Positions 30,783 through 42,221 are shown, counted from the stretch's first letter. The stretch: 64,000 nt of DNA from Nelumbo lutea (GCA_022828595.1 JAKGHH010000002.1:71520383-71584382), one strand, 5' to 3'. Notes: generated by a model not told the origin, from the sequence alone. Made by a program: numbers and translations.

Positions 30783-31064
30783 CAAGGTTTTTAAAATTGG
30801 ACCAGAAAGGGAATTGTTTTAGGGATTGTTCCCTGGTCGAATAGTCCGATTGTCCGTCTGGTGGCCCGTTTTGACAAAAAAATGGCCAAAAACTGTTTTT
30901 GGGTCGATAATTTGACTGCCCAAATCAACGGTTCACTGACTAAATCAATGATTTTTTTTATCAAAAAGTGATTTTGGGGTAAAACAAAATCGGCCAAATA
31001 ACCAATTCCCGATTTTTCCGATCTAACCGTCCGATCCGGTCCGGTCCTGGTTTTAAAAACAGTG
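30783..31064. mobile_element. hAT-like MITE (CAAGGTTTTTAAAA family), 282 bp, perfect target duplication
   Basis: The ends 'caaggtttttaaaattgg' and 'cctggttttaaaaacagtg' are inverted. It is flanked by perfect GTTTCTAT copies at 30,775-30,782 and 31,065-31,072. This is one of two copies that prove the family's 8-bp target duplication and therefore its hAT affinity. Confidence 0.92.
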
Positions 31065-31072
31065 GTTTCTAT

Positions 31073-31859
31073 ATGCTTTAGTGAAGTACTTTTTCCTACC
31101 AAAAAAAAAGTGTGGATGGAGATTGATTTGAAATTCTTGATTACCTAGATGGAAGTTTCAGTCATCTATAGAGAAGCCAATACCCAGACAAAATGTGGAT
31201 GTTATAACAAAGATATGGTTGTTTTCTGGCTTGAGGATAATGATGATATAACCCTAGTCCCATGATAGAAAATTTGTTTTATAACTTTTGGGGGGCATAT
31301 GTTACCCTCTACCTCGATCATGTTGCAATTGATTCCTGTCTTTTACCAAAAAAGAAGAGAAAAATAAAAAAGAGAAAGAAAATTACATCAACAAAAAATA
31401 AATATTGGCTAAGTTAAAATTAAAACTGAAACTATGAAATCTAAATTGTTGAATAAACAGGAGAAGGTCCAAGCATGAAATCTAATTGAACTTTAAATTG
31501 CCTCTCGTTGGAAACGAAAACTGTGTTAATCAGATTGGGACCGAACCAAGCACCAGCAGTTGAACTGGTAAACTGGTGACCCAGTAAGCTTTTCTGTCTG
31601 GTATGAATCTGGCAACATTGATCGAAAAGACAAAACTGAACCAACAGGCCTCGAAAGCTTAGTAAAAACAATTGATCTTTGATATATAAAAAGATAAAGG
31701 TTAAAATTGGGTATAAATTTTGACATATGTATTGATTTGGGTTTGTGATTTCTTGGTGGTTTCACATTTAGTTTGCTCTAGATTTATTACTGATGGGATG
31801 GGGCCTTATGTGATGCACGCGAAAATCAGAAAATTGGTTAATTATTTTTTTTCAGAAGT
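31073..31859. other. Intergenic, no supported gene
   Basis: Overlapping minus-strand frames of 76-79 codons at 31,441-31,765 have no recognisable domain. Confidence 0.4.
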
Positions 31860-31970
31860 CAAAGACAGGACCGAGGGATCATCCCCAAACCCATAAAGCC
31901 TCAACACTAGTGCAATTCGGATTCGATCCTAATTATTTTCTACAAGAGACCTTATCAACCAACTATTTCA
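31860..31970 (-). mobile_element. Possible tRNA-derived SINE remnant
   Basis: On the minus strand an 'agttggttgataagg' stretch is followed about 30 bases later by a good B-box-like 'ggatcgaatcc'. No target duplication was found, and the A box is weak. Confidence 0.35.
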
Positions 31971-32118
31971 CACTTTGACAGGATATTTATTAATAAAAAG
32001 ATATCTATTTATTGTTATTTGTTTATATAATAGAAAAATAAAAAATAGAAAAAAAAACTTGAATATCTTAAAAAATTCTTGGTACAAATATTGACAAGGG
32101 CAGAATCATTGTTCATCT

Positions 32119-32380
32119 TATTCCTCTTGCAGTCTCCACCTCCGTTTTCGACAACGTTGTCGGAAGTGGGCGGAGGCAGAGGCGGCGATGGCAGCACTGG
32201 TGCTTATTTCTTTGCCCAATGCCGCCACTTCCGCCCACCAGCGCTGCCGCTGCCTCAGTCTCCACCTACCTCCAGCAACATTGCCAGAGGCAGAGGTAGC
32301 GGCGTTGGATAGAAATAACCACTAGTGCCGCTGCCACCACCTTTGACAACGTTGCCGAAAGCGGAGGCGGCACTGGTAAA
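32119..32380. repeat. GC-rich degenerate repeat island
   Basis: Three imperfect units share 'tccacct', 'acaacgttg' and 'gcggaggc' motifs: about 32,130-32,200, 32,255-32,310 and 32,328-32,375. Units contain the palindrome 'cgacaacgttgtcg'. Composition contrasts sharply with the AT-rich flanks. Open frames here encode serine/proline-rich text without a family. Confidence 0.55.
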
Positions 32381-32390
32381 TAGATTGCAA

Positions 32391-34081
32391 GTGGGAGAAG
32401 ATGAACAGTGATTCTGCACTTTATTGATATTATTTTTTAAAAATTATCCTATTTTTTAAAATTTTTTAAAAATGTTACTTTTAGTGATATTAAGGCCCAA
32501 AAATTGCCCTTTTATGCTATTACGCTAATGATGTTTGGCAAGGCTTCTACTCTGTTTCTGCTCTGAAACTCTCCCTCAAGAATACTACCAGATTTTGCTT
32601 CGAGAAACTCTACCTGAAAAACAGATCAAAGATTGATCAGGAAAATCATCAGCAAGAACTGACAGAGAGAGAAAAATAAAAGTTAGCTTATTGAGAAGCT
32701 AAAACCGGAAGTTTCGCCTTAATGGCCTCTTCCCTGGTATTCACGATACAAAAAAAGTATTTAGCTCAGCAAACCACAAAAATCTTTGAAGCAGTTTAAA
32801 GGACCAGATTAGTTTATCAGATCTGAACGGTTTTCAAATGCTCTCTCCGACTCCTTTTTTCTCATGCTTCAGAAAAGGACGAAACGATGCACAGAAGAAC
32901 CAGGTAGAACTTGAGCTTTCATCACTGATTCTGCTGAGGTCACCCTGAAAAGATGCTGATCTATCACTTGGTACCGATGTCAGACCAAATATGCAAAAGT
33001 TTGATTTCTTCGACAAGTTGAAAATGAAAACGGAAATGGTTGCCTTAAAATTCAAGAATAATAGCAAAATAAAGAAAAAGAGCTTAAAAGCAGAGAGCAA
33101 GAGACTCCTCCCCTCAACTGACAACCTGCTCTTCGTCTCCGGCTTCGGCTGTCCCACTGTCCCACTGTCTGTCTTCTTTCCGTCGCTTTTCTCATCATGC
33201 TTCTCATCATCACTTTTTCGTGAGGTCCCACACCAACCAGACAGCAGCAGAAGCCGCAGGTGAAGATGGGGAAATGGAAATGGAAATGGGTCTGTCGCCC
33301 CCTGTGATAAAAAAAAAATGATGGGAGAGTTTTATACCATTCTCTGGTGAAATGGTTGCCCGGAAAAGATAATGACAGAGCAGAGGCTATTTGACCATTG
33401 TAGAGTTTTACACCAAATATGATGGAGATTTTCATTGATTTTATCGTGAGAACTTTCCACCCATTCTGATGTAAAACTCAACCTACGTGGAGTATAAAGT
33501 TTAACCCACTTCTCATTTACACGGAAAACAAACGTGGCCTTAATTTTTAGGAGTAATGTTTGTCAATTATCGTATTAAAATATGAAGGTACAGGGGTCAC
33601 TTCATTTCTCATTATTTTAGTTTTAAATTTTAAGTGGATCCATACATGGGTGCCATTATTTGATCCCTTACTCATTACTAGGTATTGGTGGAAGATCATA
33701 TTTAAGTCTTTTTTTTTTTTTTGTTTTTTGTTTCAATTCATGAGTATCAAACATGATGTAATCAAGCCTCCATGACACCGTTTAAAGAAGGAATTACCTT
33801 GCTGTGAGGACATTGACCCTTTCTTCCTTTTTACTACCTCTTATCAAAATCCCAGTTGTTTGACAATATACATCCTCAGGTCCAATAGTGTTTGTAATTG
33901 ACTGTTATTATGAATAAAAGTGTAATTATTTCATATGTCATGTGGTATGTTTATGCTACAAACACTCACCCAACATAATAAGTATTAAATTCAAATGATA
34001 ATTAAATAGTTTTTTTTTTTTTTTGTGAACAGTATATCTATACATATTTTAAGATGTATAGCATGTTACTTTACTTACATA
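32391..34081. other. Intergenic; possible remnant gene end on the minus strand, not resolved
   Basis: Minus-strand frames of 107 (33,157-32,834) and 127 codons (33,435-33,052) overlap each other and are arginine- or serine-rich without a recognisable fold. The right part (about 33,290-33,540) ends 'aaaacaaacgtggccttaat', which looks like the right end of a Tourist-like MITE. Long T runs occur at 33,709-33,722 and 34,010-34,024. Confidence 0.3.
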
Positions 34082-34594
34082 TAGACCTACCAAAAAGTTA
34101 ACCCGACCTGCGAACCCGACCCAACCCAACTCGAAAGAATAGGGTTAGGGTCTTATATTTAGCAACCTGAATTTCAGAATGATCCGACTTGACCCGAACA
34201 AAACAGGGTTGGGTTCGGTCATGGGTCAACCCGCTGACACAATTGTCAGGTCTAATTGGGACTATTTATGCATTGTTAGAAGTTTCCACTCTTTAATTTT
34301 TACTATTTAGTCTTTACTCTTTATTGTTTACTCCTTGAATTGTTAAATGCTCATGTTTTTTTATTGTATTTTAGGAATTTTAAGGTTAATTCCTTTCATT
34401 TTGGCATTTTTCATGTATTTTCTCTTTATTTTTTTAAATTTCAGTTATTTTTTGGATGATCGGAATTGGCCCATGCGTCAACTCTAACTTGAACATCTAG
34501 GGTTAGGGTTTAGCATTTGACAACCTGACCTGAAATCAACCCGAAGTATCTTGACCCAACCCGAACCCGAACCACCCAACCAATTGCCAAATCT
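34082..34594. mobile_element. hAT-like element with TAGACCTACCAA / TTGCCAAATCTA ends
   Basis: The termini are inverted with mismatches, and the subterminal regions are rich in 'aacccgacc' / 'gggttaggg' motifs, typical of plant hAT MITEs. An internal 'aattgtcaggtcta' at 34,242-34,254 is a second terminus-like sequence, so two elements or an internal duplication may be merged. Flanks 'cttacata' and 'cttataat' match only partly. Confidence 0.5.
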
Positions 34595-34920
34595 ACTTAT
34601 AATTCAGTAATGAAGTATTTATAGGCTTTGACATCCCTAAATCAATCTCTTCTAGGCCTGATATTTACCTTCTTCTCCATTCTCTTGCTTGCAAAAATGC
34701 AAATTTTCTAGATATTGAAATAGATATGCATGTCAACATGGAATCTGAAGTTAACTTATTTAGCCATCATTTTAGAAAGCATATTAGGACTATGGTTTTG
34801 TTCACTGTTTTGAGGCAAGGTTCATAATATGAAATGGAGTTGAATATCCATTTTTCTTGTTGAAAGATGTACCTTTTTTGGTTCAACTTGTAATCTAGCA
34901 TTTTCAAGTATTCATAGGAA
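34595..34920. other. Intergenic, nothing recognised
   Basis: No supported feature. Confidence 0.45.
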
Positions 34921-35437
34921 TAGAAATGGCAACAGGACTGGGCATCCCCTCCTCGTAGTCAAGATATTTTTCCTCGTTCCCACCGTGTCCCCGATGGTGG
35001 GGCAAGGCACCCACTCTTCGTCGGGGATGGGGAATCCCCAAATTTCCCCCACCTTAGGTAACCACCTAATAATTACCTAATTTGTGGATAATTTACAAAT
35101 TGGATCATAGGAATTTGGGAGTATTTTAGGAATTGAATTAAAAACTTTGGGGGTACTATAGAAATGGAATTACGGGATCCTAGGATTTTAAGAATTTAAG
35201 GAAAACTTAGAGATATTTTAAAAAATAAATATTAAGTTTTGTGACATTTTAATAATTTGCCATTAGGTTCGGAGAATTATATACAAAAACCATCCCTACC
35301 CCCATCCCTGACTCGGGCAAAAATATTTTCCCCGTCCCCGTCTTGTCCTCGTTTAAGATCGGGGAAAACCTGCCCCATTTGGGGTGGGTCAGGGCCCCGA
35401 TTTTACGGGAAAATTGCCCCTATTTCCATTTCCATAA
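34921..35437. mobile_element. hAT-like element with TAGAAATGGCAAC-type terminus
   Basis: The left end 'tagaaatggcaacagg' and the right end 'ttgcccctatttccatttcc' are inverted. Subterminal blocks are rich in 'ccccg' and 'cgggga', and the middle is AT-rich. The architecture equals that of plant hAT MITEs. An exact duplication was not found. Confidence 0.55.
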
Positions 35438-36002
35438 TACCCCTTATTCGATGGCGTTTACATGCTCATTATTCTCTAGATAACCTTCCTCTCTAGTATT
35501 AACCTTCTGATCAACATCCAACTAGTTATCTAGAGCTACAAAATCTGATTCAGTCCATCGAATCCACCTAAGTCTCCTCGAGGGTGACCTCTCAATTTGA
35601 AGTCGTTGTATTCCATGCTACGGAGCCAGTTCTTGTTTCTTACAATCTGTCATAATATCCATTCCCAATTCAAACTTGATTAGGATGTTTCTTGAGTAAG
35701 TCCAACTAACACAAACCCTTGTAGTGTTTGTTCTTAAAAAAGGGATTGTGGTTTGTCGAACTTAATTTAAGATAGGGGCTATAGTTAGTGCAATAGAATG
35801 AAGTAACTATAAACATAGAAATTAATAGAAAGGAGCATAAAGTTGATCCATATAGGAACAATTGAAATTTCCTATCTAATTTGAAGAGAAATTTCTTGAT
35901 CTTAAACACTTCTCACAACCATGCCTTCACACATAGAAAGTTACTAAACTACCTAGTAGTTTTACAAAAAGTGTTCCTCTTAAAATTATTTTGGGTAAAA
36001 GA
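35438..36002. other. Intergenic, nothing recognised
   Basis: A 67-codon minus-strand frame (35,909-35,706) has a hydrophobic stretch but no family features. Confidence 0.4.
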
Positions 36003-36010
36003 CTTAAACA

Positions 36011-36756
36011 CAAGGTTTTAAAAACTGACCCGGAAACGGAACTATTCTAGCTATTGGTTTCTAGGTCAGTGGTTTGACCATTTGGGTCGAACGGTTCTAA
36101 CAGTTTACATTAGGGCAAGATAGCAAATGCCAAATAGTATATGAGAAACAAAGAAATGACTGTAGGAGTGGAGAAGAGTCCTTTGTTGGCTGAGAAAGAA
36201 GAGAAGAAGGAAAGAAAGAAAGGAGAAAGGAAAAAAAAAAGGAAAAGAAGAGAAAGAAAAGGAAAGAAATAGGGAATGAGGGAAGGAGGAGGAGAATGAT
36301 TCGATGCTCACCAGCGACGGCAATGACGACGACGAGATGGCGACGATGGTAACTGCACAGATGATAGATCTGAGATACGAGTTCTCGGATCTTAGATCTG
36401 AGATTGATTTTTCATTTTTTCTCAAATCTAGATCCGAGATCTAAGAAAAAATGAAACTTTTTCTCAGATCTCTGCAACTTTTTCTTCTTCTTCTTTTTCT
36501 TCTTATTCTCTCTGGATATCAGATCTGAATTCGTGTCTCAGACTCAAAGTTTCTCCCTCTCTGCAATTTCTCAAACCGTGAACCACTGTCTGGGTCAAAC
36601 GAATCGACGGTTCGACCACCCGAGTCAGCGGTTTTTTAACGAAAGTCAACGGTTTTGATCCAAGAGCAGGTCAAGGGTGAAACGGAACCGGTTGCTTGGA
36701 CGATTTTCAGGCCGAACGGCCTGACCGTTCAGGTCAATGGCAGTTCAAAAACATTG
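36011..36756. mobile_element. hAT-like MITE (CAAGGTTTTTAAAA family), 746-bp expanded copy
   Basis: The ends 'caaggttttaaaaactg' and 'cagttcaaaaacattg' are inverted and perfect CTTAAACA copies flank it at 36,003-36,010 and 36,757-36,764. Relative to the 260-310-bp members it contains about 470 extra bases (roughly 36,110-36,580). That extra block has purine-rich and TTC-rich tracts and an 'agatctgagat' / 'atctcagatct'-type inverted repeat near 36,365-36,470. Confidence 0.88.
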
Positions 36757-36764
36757 CTTAAACA

Positions 36765-37500
36765 TACCCTGAGTTTTCAAAAATTGACTTAAAGATACCT
36801 TGAGGTTTTAAAATGGACTTAAACATACATTGTGGCATTTTTACCCTTTATTTTTTCTTTCAAAATTTCAAAAAGAACCAAATAGAAGGCAAACTCATGT
36901 CTTTAATATTAAAGGACATTTTCATAAAAAAAAAAAAACTATTTTGTTCTCTTTCTAATATCCTTTTTTTCTTCTTTCTTTCTTCTTTTTATTCTCTGTT
37001 TTTACCTTTCCTGTGTATTTCTTTTTCCTTTTGTATCTCCTTCCATGGAACCAATGAGTGTAGGTGAAAATCAGTAGCTACATATCAGTCAGTCTAAATC
37101 CATTAGTTCCTCTATTTTCTTTATAATAGTTGGACCATTTTCCACCATTGGACTACCATTTAAAGGTTTAAATAGCATTATAGAAAAAGGAACGTTCTCT
37201 CACTCCCCTTTCGGTCTTTGTGACTTTCGTTCAACTATCAATGACATGAATTTAAAAACAAAGGTCTTTCCATTTTTGTTAGTGTTTAAGTTTGCAATGA
37301 TGAATTTGAACATGGAATAGAGTGAATGTGGGGAATGGAGTACACTCAATGACAAAGATTCAAATTTTCTTTTACCCTTCATTTTTTTTAATTATTAATG
37401 TAGGGATATTACTTCTGATACGAGTATTGTTTGCCGCTCAATTAGTAGATGACATGTGGCATACCCCAAGGACATTTTCATCATCTTAACCACATTTTCA
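36765..37500. other. Intergenic with a short 31-bp-period repeat at its start
   Basis: From 36,757, 'cttaaacatacc', 'cttaaagatacc' and 'cttaaacataca' recur about every 31 bases through 36,835. T-rich sequence follows. No gene recognised. Confidence 0.5.
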
Positions 37501-38290
37501 ACAATTCAATCTATGTCATAACATGCTAAATTAATGCAAGACTCTTCACAACCTGTGAGAATAATAATGGCTTTGTTTCTTGCAATGAAAACATGTGATG
37601 TATTTTCTTGACTTGGACTTGCCTCTAGACTTGTTACGACTATGTGGATTTGCTTTGCTTCCACCCTGACTTTCTGTAAGAAGAGCATTTGATTTTGGTC
37701 CAATGATTTTTTTCTAATTTCCTCATTGAGCAAACTGTTTCTTATCATGTTTATTGTCACTATTCTATCGAGTGCAAAGTTACTGAGAGATGCCATAAAT
37801 GTTTCCCAACTTTTTGGCAATGAGCTAAGTAATAATAGAGCTTGAAATTCATCATCCAACATCATCTTCATTGATGCTAATTGATTTACAATATGTTGCA
37901 TTTGATTCAAGTGTTCAGTGATGGAGGCACCTTCCTTTTATTTCAAATTTACAAGCTTCCTAATCATGAAAGCCTTATTGCCAACAGCTTTCTTCTCATA
38001 CAATTCTTCCAACTTGTTCCAAAGTGAAATAGCTAAGGTTTCATTTGCCACAAGATGGTAGACACTATCATCCTACCATTGTCTAATAAAAGCAACTGCT
38101 TTTAAGTCAAGGAGTTCCCAATCCTCATTGGACATATCTTTTGGTTTGCCATTATCACATTTCATAGGTGCATACAAGTCTCTATAGAGTAATAAGTCAT
38201 TCATTTTTGGTTTCTAGAGAGATTAATTCTTTCCATCTAATAAAATCACTATAACTGAACCTCCTTCCATGATTCACACAAGAACCAAGT
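37500..38290 (-). pseudogene. Ty1/copia gag pseudogene, truncated
   Basis: A 134-codon frame (37,910-37,506) contains the UBN2-type gag text 'MNQMQHIVNQLASM', 'DDEFQALLLLSSLPKSWETF' and 'SLLNEEIRK', typical of plant copia gag. The upstream part (38,290-37,911) is in broken frames. Nothing of protease, integrase or reverse transcriptase follows before similarity ends near 37,500, so the element is truncated. Zinc-knuckle-like residues are not intact. Confidence 0.75.
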
Positions 38291-38302
38291 GCTCTAATAC
38301 CA
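38291..38302 (-). other. Primer binding site of the truncated copia element
   Basis: The minus strand reads TGGTATTAGAGC, eleven of twelve matches to the complement of initiator tRNA-Met, three bases inside the LTR end at 38,306. Confidence 0.8.
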
Positions 38303-38305
38303 GTT

Positions 38306-38927
38306 TGTTGGGAATAAATCGTTATAATTTTTCCTTGTACAAATCAAAGAATTTTTAACAAAAAATAACAAGCATGTAGTAATAAAAGTAAATAATCAAA
38401 CATAATGCAATCAATAGTAATAGACACCAAGATTTATGTGAAAAACCTCTCATTGTGAGGATAAAAACCACGTGACCAAAGTTCAAATCATCCACTATCA
38501 ACAATAATAATGGGATACAATGTTTTTTTTATTTAATCACAACTAAATAATGGACATCAAGAAAGATCTTGCATTCCAACAATTAATATCATTAACAAAA
38601 TGGATTGCAAATAAGAAATCTCTCATCAAGAGTGAAAACACAACAGGTAAGAAGAGATGTTGAAAGATGAATTTGTCTTCTTCGTTTCAGCCCTTATAAA
38701 TCTTCTTCTTCTTCTTCCCAAACTTTCTTCTCAGAACCTTTTTCTTTCACTAATATTTTCCCTTAGAAAGCTGTTAGAGATGGGAGAGTGTAAAAGAGCT
38801 ATTCCCAATTCATTGGGTAGCGAATGCAAAAAGTCTTTTCACTTTCCAACTTTTTCTTTTGTCTTTTCCTTCTTCATTTTCTTGTCTTTGTTAGTGGGTC
38901 CCACCTCAAAAGAAGGAAACCCTAACA
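38306..38927 (-). repeat. Ty1/copia 5' LTR, 622 bp (minus strand)
   Basis: On the minus strand it begins TGTTAGGGTTTCC and ends ATTCCCAACA, with TG..CA termini and the primer binding site adjacent. No second full LTR is present. The outer 110 bases are repeated at 39,610-39,719 because a later tandem duplication copied them. A hAT-like element is inserted at its outer edge. Confidence 0.75.
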
Positions 38928-39245
38928 GTAGGGGTGTAAATGATATCCAATTATCTGATTCCGAATTCGATATCTGACGTAACTGAATTGAATTCGAATG
39001 GTTGGATAAATTTAACAGTCGAATTCGAATTTATACATTTTACCAATTAGTTTATCGAATTCGAATTCGAATTTGTATTGATCTAATTCGATTAAAATTC
39101 GAATTTGATTAATTATAATAAAATATGAGGGTTATATCAATTTAAACTTAAAAGGGTTCATGTCCAGCTGACATCTTAGGCCGCAATGGTGTCATCTACT
39201 AACCTACTCGAGTGGTCATTCTTGATAACCCCTCCCCTCCCCTCC

Positions 39246-39248
<3 letters not shown>

Positions 39249-39278
<30 letters not shown>
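39249..39278. repeat. (CT)n microsatellite, unit 1
   Basis: A run of about 30 bases, the shorter counterpart of 40,051-40,090. Confidence 0.95.
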
Positions 39279-39280
<2 letters not shown>

Positions 39281-40046
39281 ATTGTCCTTTCCTCCCCCTC
39301 TTTTAATTTCATTTTTCTTCCTCTCTCTCCCTTTGTCTTTTCTATTCGCACTCCTCTTCTCTTCCTCTCTCTCTCCATCCATCTTTTTTATTCGCAATCT
39401 ATGCAAACTGCAAGCACCGACGGCAGCGTTAGTGATAGTGGTTGAGCACCGGTCACTAGCCACTACCATTTCCTTCGCCGCTGCTCAAGTTCAAGCTCAA
39501 TGCTCAAGGCCCTTAACCATCCAACATCACCGTCCATTGTGTTGCAATAGTCCAGCATCACCAGCCAACACTGCTCACTAGTCACTACCATTGCATTCGA
39601 ATCGTTGGGTAGCGAATGCAAAAAGTCTTTTCACTTTCCAATTTTTTCTTTTGTCTTTCCCTTCTTTCATTTTCTTGTCTTTGTTAGTGGGTCCCACCTC
39701 AAAAGAAGGAAACCCTAACAGTAGGGGTGTAAATGGTATCCAATTATCTGATTCCGAATTCGATATCTGACGTAACTGAATTGAATTCGAATGGTTGGAT
39801 AAATTTAACAGTCGAATTCGAATTTATACATTTTACCAATTAGTTTATCGAATTCGAATTCGAATTTGTATTGATCTAATTCGATTAAAATTCGAATTTG
39901 ATTAATTATAATAAAATATGGGGGTTATATCAATTTAAACTTAAAAGGGTTCATGTCCAGCTGACATCTTAGGCCACAATGGTGTCATCTACTAACCTAC
40001 TCAAGTGGTCATTCTTGATAACCCCTCCCCTCCCCTCCCCTCCTCA

Positions 40047-40050
<4 letters not shown>

Positions 40051-40090
<40 letters not shown>
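40051..40090. repeat. (CT)n microsatellite, unit 2
   Basis: A run of about 40 bases. Its expansion relative to unit 1 accounts for part of the length difference between the duplicated units. Confidence 0.95.
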
Positions 40091-40092
<2 letters not shown>

Positions 40093-40808
40093 TGTCCTTT
40101 CCTCCCCCTCTTTTAATTTCATTCTTCTTCCTCTCTCCCTTTGTCTTTTCTATTCGCACTCCTCTTCTCTTCCTCTCTCTCTCTCCATCCATCTTTTTTA
40201 TTCGCAATCTATGCAAACTGCAAGCACTGACGGCAGCATTAGTGATAGTGGTTGAGCACCAGTCACTGGCCACTACCATTTCCTTCGCCGCTGCTCAAGT
40301 TCAAGCTCAATGCTCAAGGCCCTTAACCATCCAACATCACTGTCCATTGTGTTGCAACAGTCCAGCATCACCAGCCAACACTGCTCACTAGTCACTACCA
40401 TCGCATTTGAATCGTTGGGAACCCACGACTGCTGCCATCAATCCCTTGCCTCTTTTCTGAAGGTAATCACTTGTTTTTCTTTGCAAACTTGGTCATTTAG
40501 GATTCTAGGCCTCATATCGGTCGAATTCGAATCGAATCGAATATTCGATTTAATAATCAAACCCGAATTCAAATTGAAACATTTGATATCCATTGGATAT
40601 CGAATCAAATTTGAATGTTGTTCTTTATAATCAGTTTTGAATTCGAATCTATCCTGATTTGATTCGAATTCGATCCGTTTACAAGCCTACTAACAGGAAG
40701 GACGGGGATTCACACGTCCTTGTGTCTCTGCATTCACAAGATTATTTGCACTCAAATCATTTGTAGTTCCATCCTTTACATCAGTACAAATTAAATTGGA
40801 CTACAAAC

Positions 40809-41119
40809 CAAGGTTTTAAAAACTGCACTAGACATGGAACCATTTTGGCTACCGGTTCCCGGATCAAATGGTCTGACCACCTGGTTCAAATGGATGGCTT
40901 GTTCTGATTAAAAAATAAAATAATTAAAATAAATAACAGCCAAAAGCCGTTGTATGGGTTAATGGATTGACGGTTCAACCGCCTGAGTCAGCAGGATGCT
41001 GACCAAATAAATGGTTTTTGGCCTTGAAACAGTTTTAAGATCAAAAGGAACTGGTTGCCTGACCCGTTCCCAAGTCAACTAATCTGACCGTCTGGTCCAA
41101 TTCGGTTTTCAAAACCATG
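40809..41119. mobile_element. hAT-like MITE (CAAGGTTTTTAAAA family), 311 bp
   Basis: The ends 'caaggttttaaaaactg' and 'cggttttcaaaaccatg' are inverted, and the interior follows the family order ('gttcaaccgcctgagtcagc'). No matching 8-bp flanks were found, so the edges may have been modified after insertion. Confidence 0.75.
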
Positions 41120-42221
41120 TTGGAAAGAAACTAGGTCTAAAGGAAAACATATATATTTAGTTCGTTTTACAATGGACCAAAAATGTGAAGAATTTTGAAA
41201 TTCGAAGCGTTTAATGCACATCCTCAAACAGACCTTCCGATTCCTGGTTATACAAAAAGAACAGGGCAATTTATGTAACATTTTGAATGCCATACTTCCC
41301 TCTGGTTCATGTTTTCTATACCCTTATAGCTTGTTCATATACGATTCGAAATGAAATAATTCAAATGAAAAAAAAGAAATGAAATAATTCAAATGAAAAA
41401 AAAGAAATGAAATAATTATTCCACCTTGGGAAAATTTCTTTCCATACTCTGTAGTATACTTCCTCCTTATGTCCAGTATATCTATTTACACATGCATATA
41501 TCCATTAAAACACACATATTTCAAAAATGTATCACCATGATTTTTTTTTTCTTTTTCTCCACTAGAAACTCAATAGTCAGACTGACCAAATGGTCAGACT
41601 GTCAAAATCTGAAACCAGTTTTCATTCTACTCTATAAAATTTTTGGTTGACAATTTTCTGAAAAACCAGATGACTCATCAATATCCATTGAAAACAATAT
41701 GGGTTTCAGCAACTCAACCAGTAACCAAAGACCCATAGAAGTCACTATTTTGGTTGTATTTGTCTGTTTCTACCTTTAAGGGTTGGGTTAGTCAATACAA
41801 GTTTTTGAGAAGATTTTTTTTTTTTCTATATGAAATGTTAAATCTGATATTTCATATCAACCTCAAACACATTTCTCAAAAATTTGTATTAATCAACCTC
41901 AAACACTTCGGATAGAAAAATGGTACCAAAAACTTGGACCCTTTGGCTCATGTAACTTTCTAGTCTTAGAACAGTGCGAGTCTGATAACACGAGTTAAAA
42001 TAAGTTTTCAAGGAAATTGTGAATGCAGCACAAAAAGTAAATTTCAGCTTTCATTTCTCCTATAAAGTTCACATATAATCACATTTTCATGCGGAAATAT
42101 TCTTGTTTGCATATTCAACGAAATCTTAATTTAATTCTTTGTTTTTTAAGAAAATAGTAGTATATTTTATAGGAAATAGAAAAGATTTGTAAAAAATATT
42201 TTAAGGGTGGTTTTTCTTATG
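41120..42221. other. Intergenic, nothing recognised apart from a short tandem repeat
   Basis: No supported gene. It includes the 28-bp tandem repeat at 41,348. Confidence 0.45.
41348..41419. repeat. 28-bp tandem repeat, about 2.5 units
   Basis: The unit 'gaaatgaaataattcaaatg' + 8 A repeats at 41,348, 41,376 and, partly, 41,404. Confidence 0.9.

Larger units (their letters stand above)
38818..40419 (+). repeat. Recent tandem duplication, units of 792 and 810 bp
   Basis: Unit 1 (38,818-39,609) and unit 2 (39,610-40,419) are colinear and nearly identical by eye, differing by scattered substitutions and a longer CT run in unit 2. The junction lies at a shared TTGGG: 'cattggg|tagcg' at the start, 'cgttggg|tagcg' at the junction and 'cgttggg|aaccc' at the end. 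Each unit holds the outer LTR edge, the left end of the hAT-like element and a CT tract. Confidence 0.92.
38929..40688. mobile_element. hAT-like element enlarged by internal tandem duplication
   Basis: The left end 'taggggtgtaaatg' and the right end 'cgtttacaagcct' are inverted. Flanks CCTAACAG (38,921-38,928) and ACTAACAG (40,689-40,696) agree in seven of eight bases. Without the extra unit it would be about 0.95 kb. The termini are embedded in 'gaattcgaa'-rich sequence and the interior is CT-rich. The 128-131-codon open frames at 39,186 and 40,005 are translations of the CT tracts and are not supported as genes. Confidence 0.7.

Noticed and set aside
36105..36425. 106-codon minus-strand serine/phenylalanine-rich frame
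   Set aside because: It is the translation of a purine-rich tract inside a hAT-like MITE.
39186..40391. Open frames of 128-131 codons with serine/leucine/proline-rich translations
   Set aside because: They translate CT microsatellites and their flanks, occur in both duplicated units and also open on the opposite strand. No domain is present.
38929..40688. Single long autonomous transposon of 1.76 kb
   Set aside because: Most of the length comes from a tandem duplication of its left half, and no transposase domain is present.
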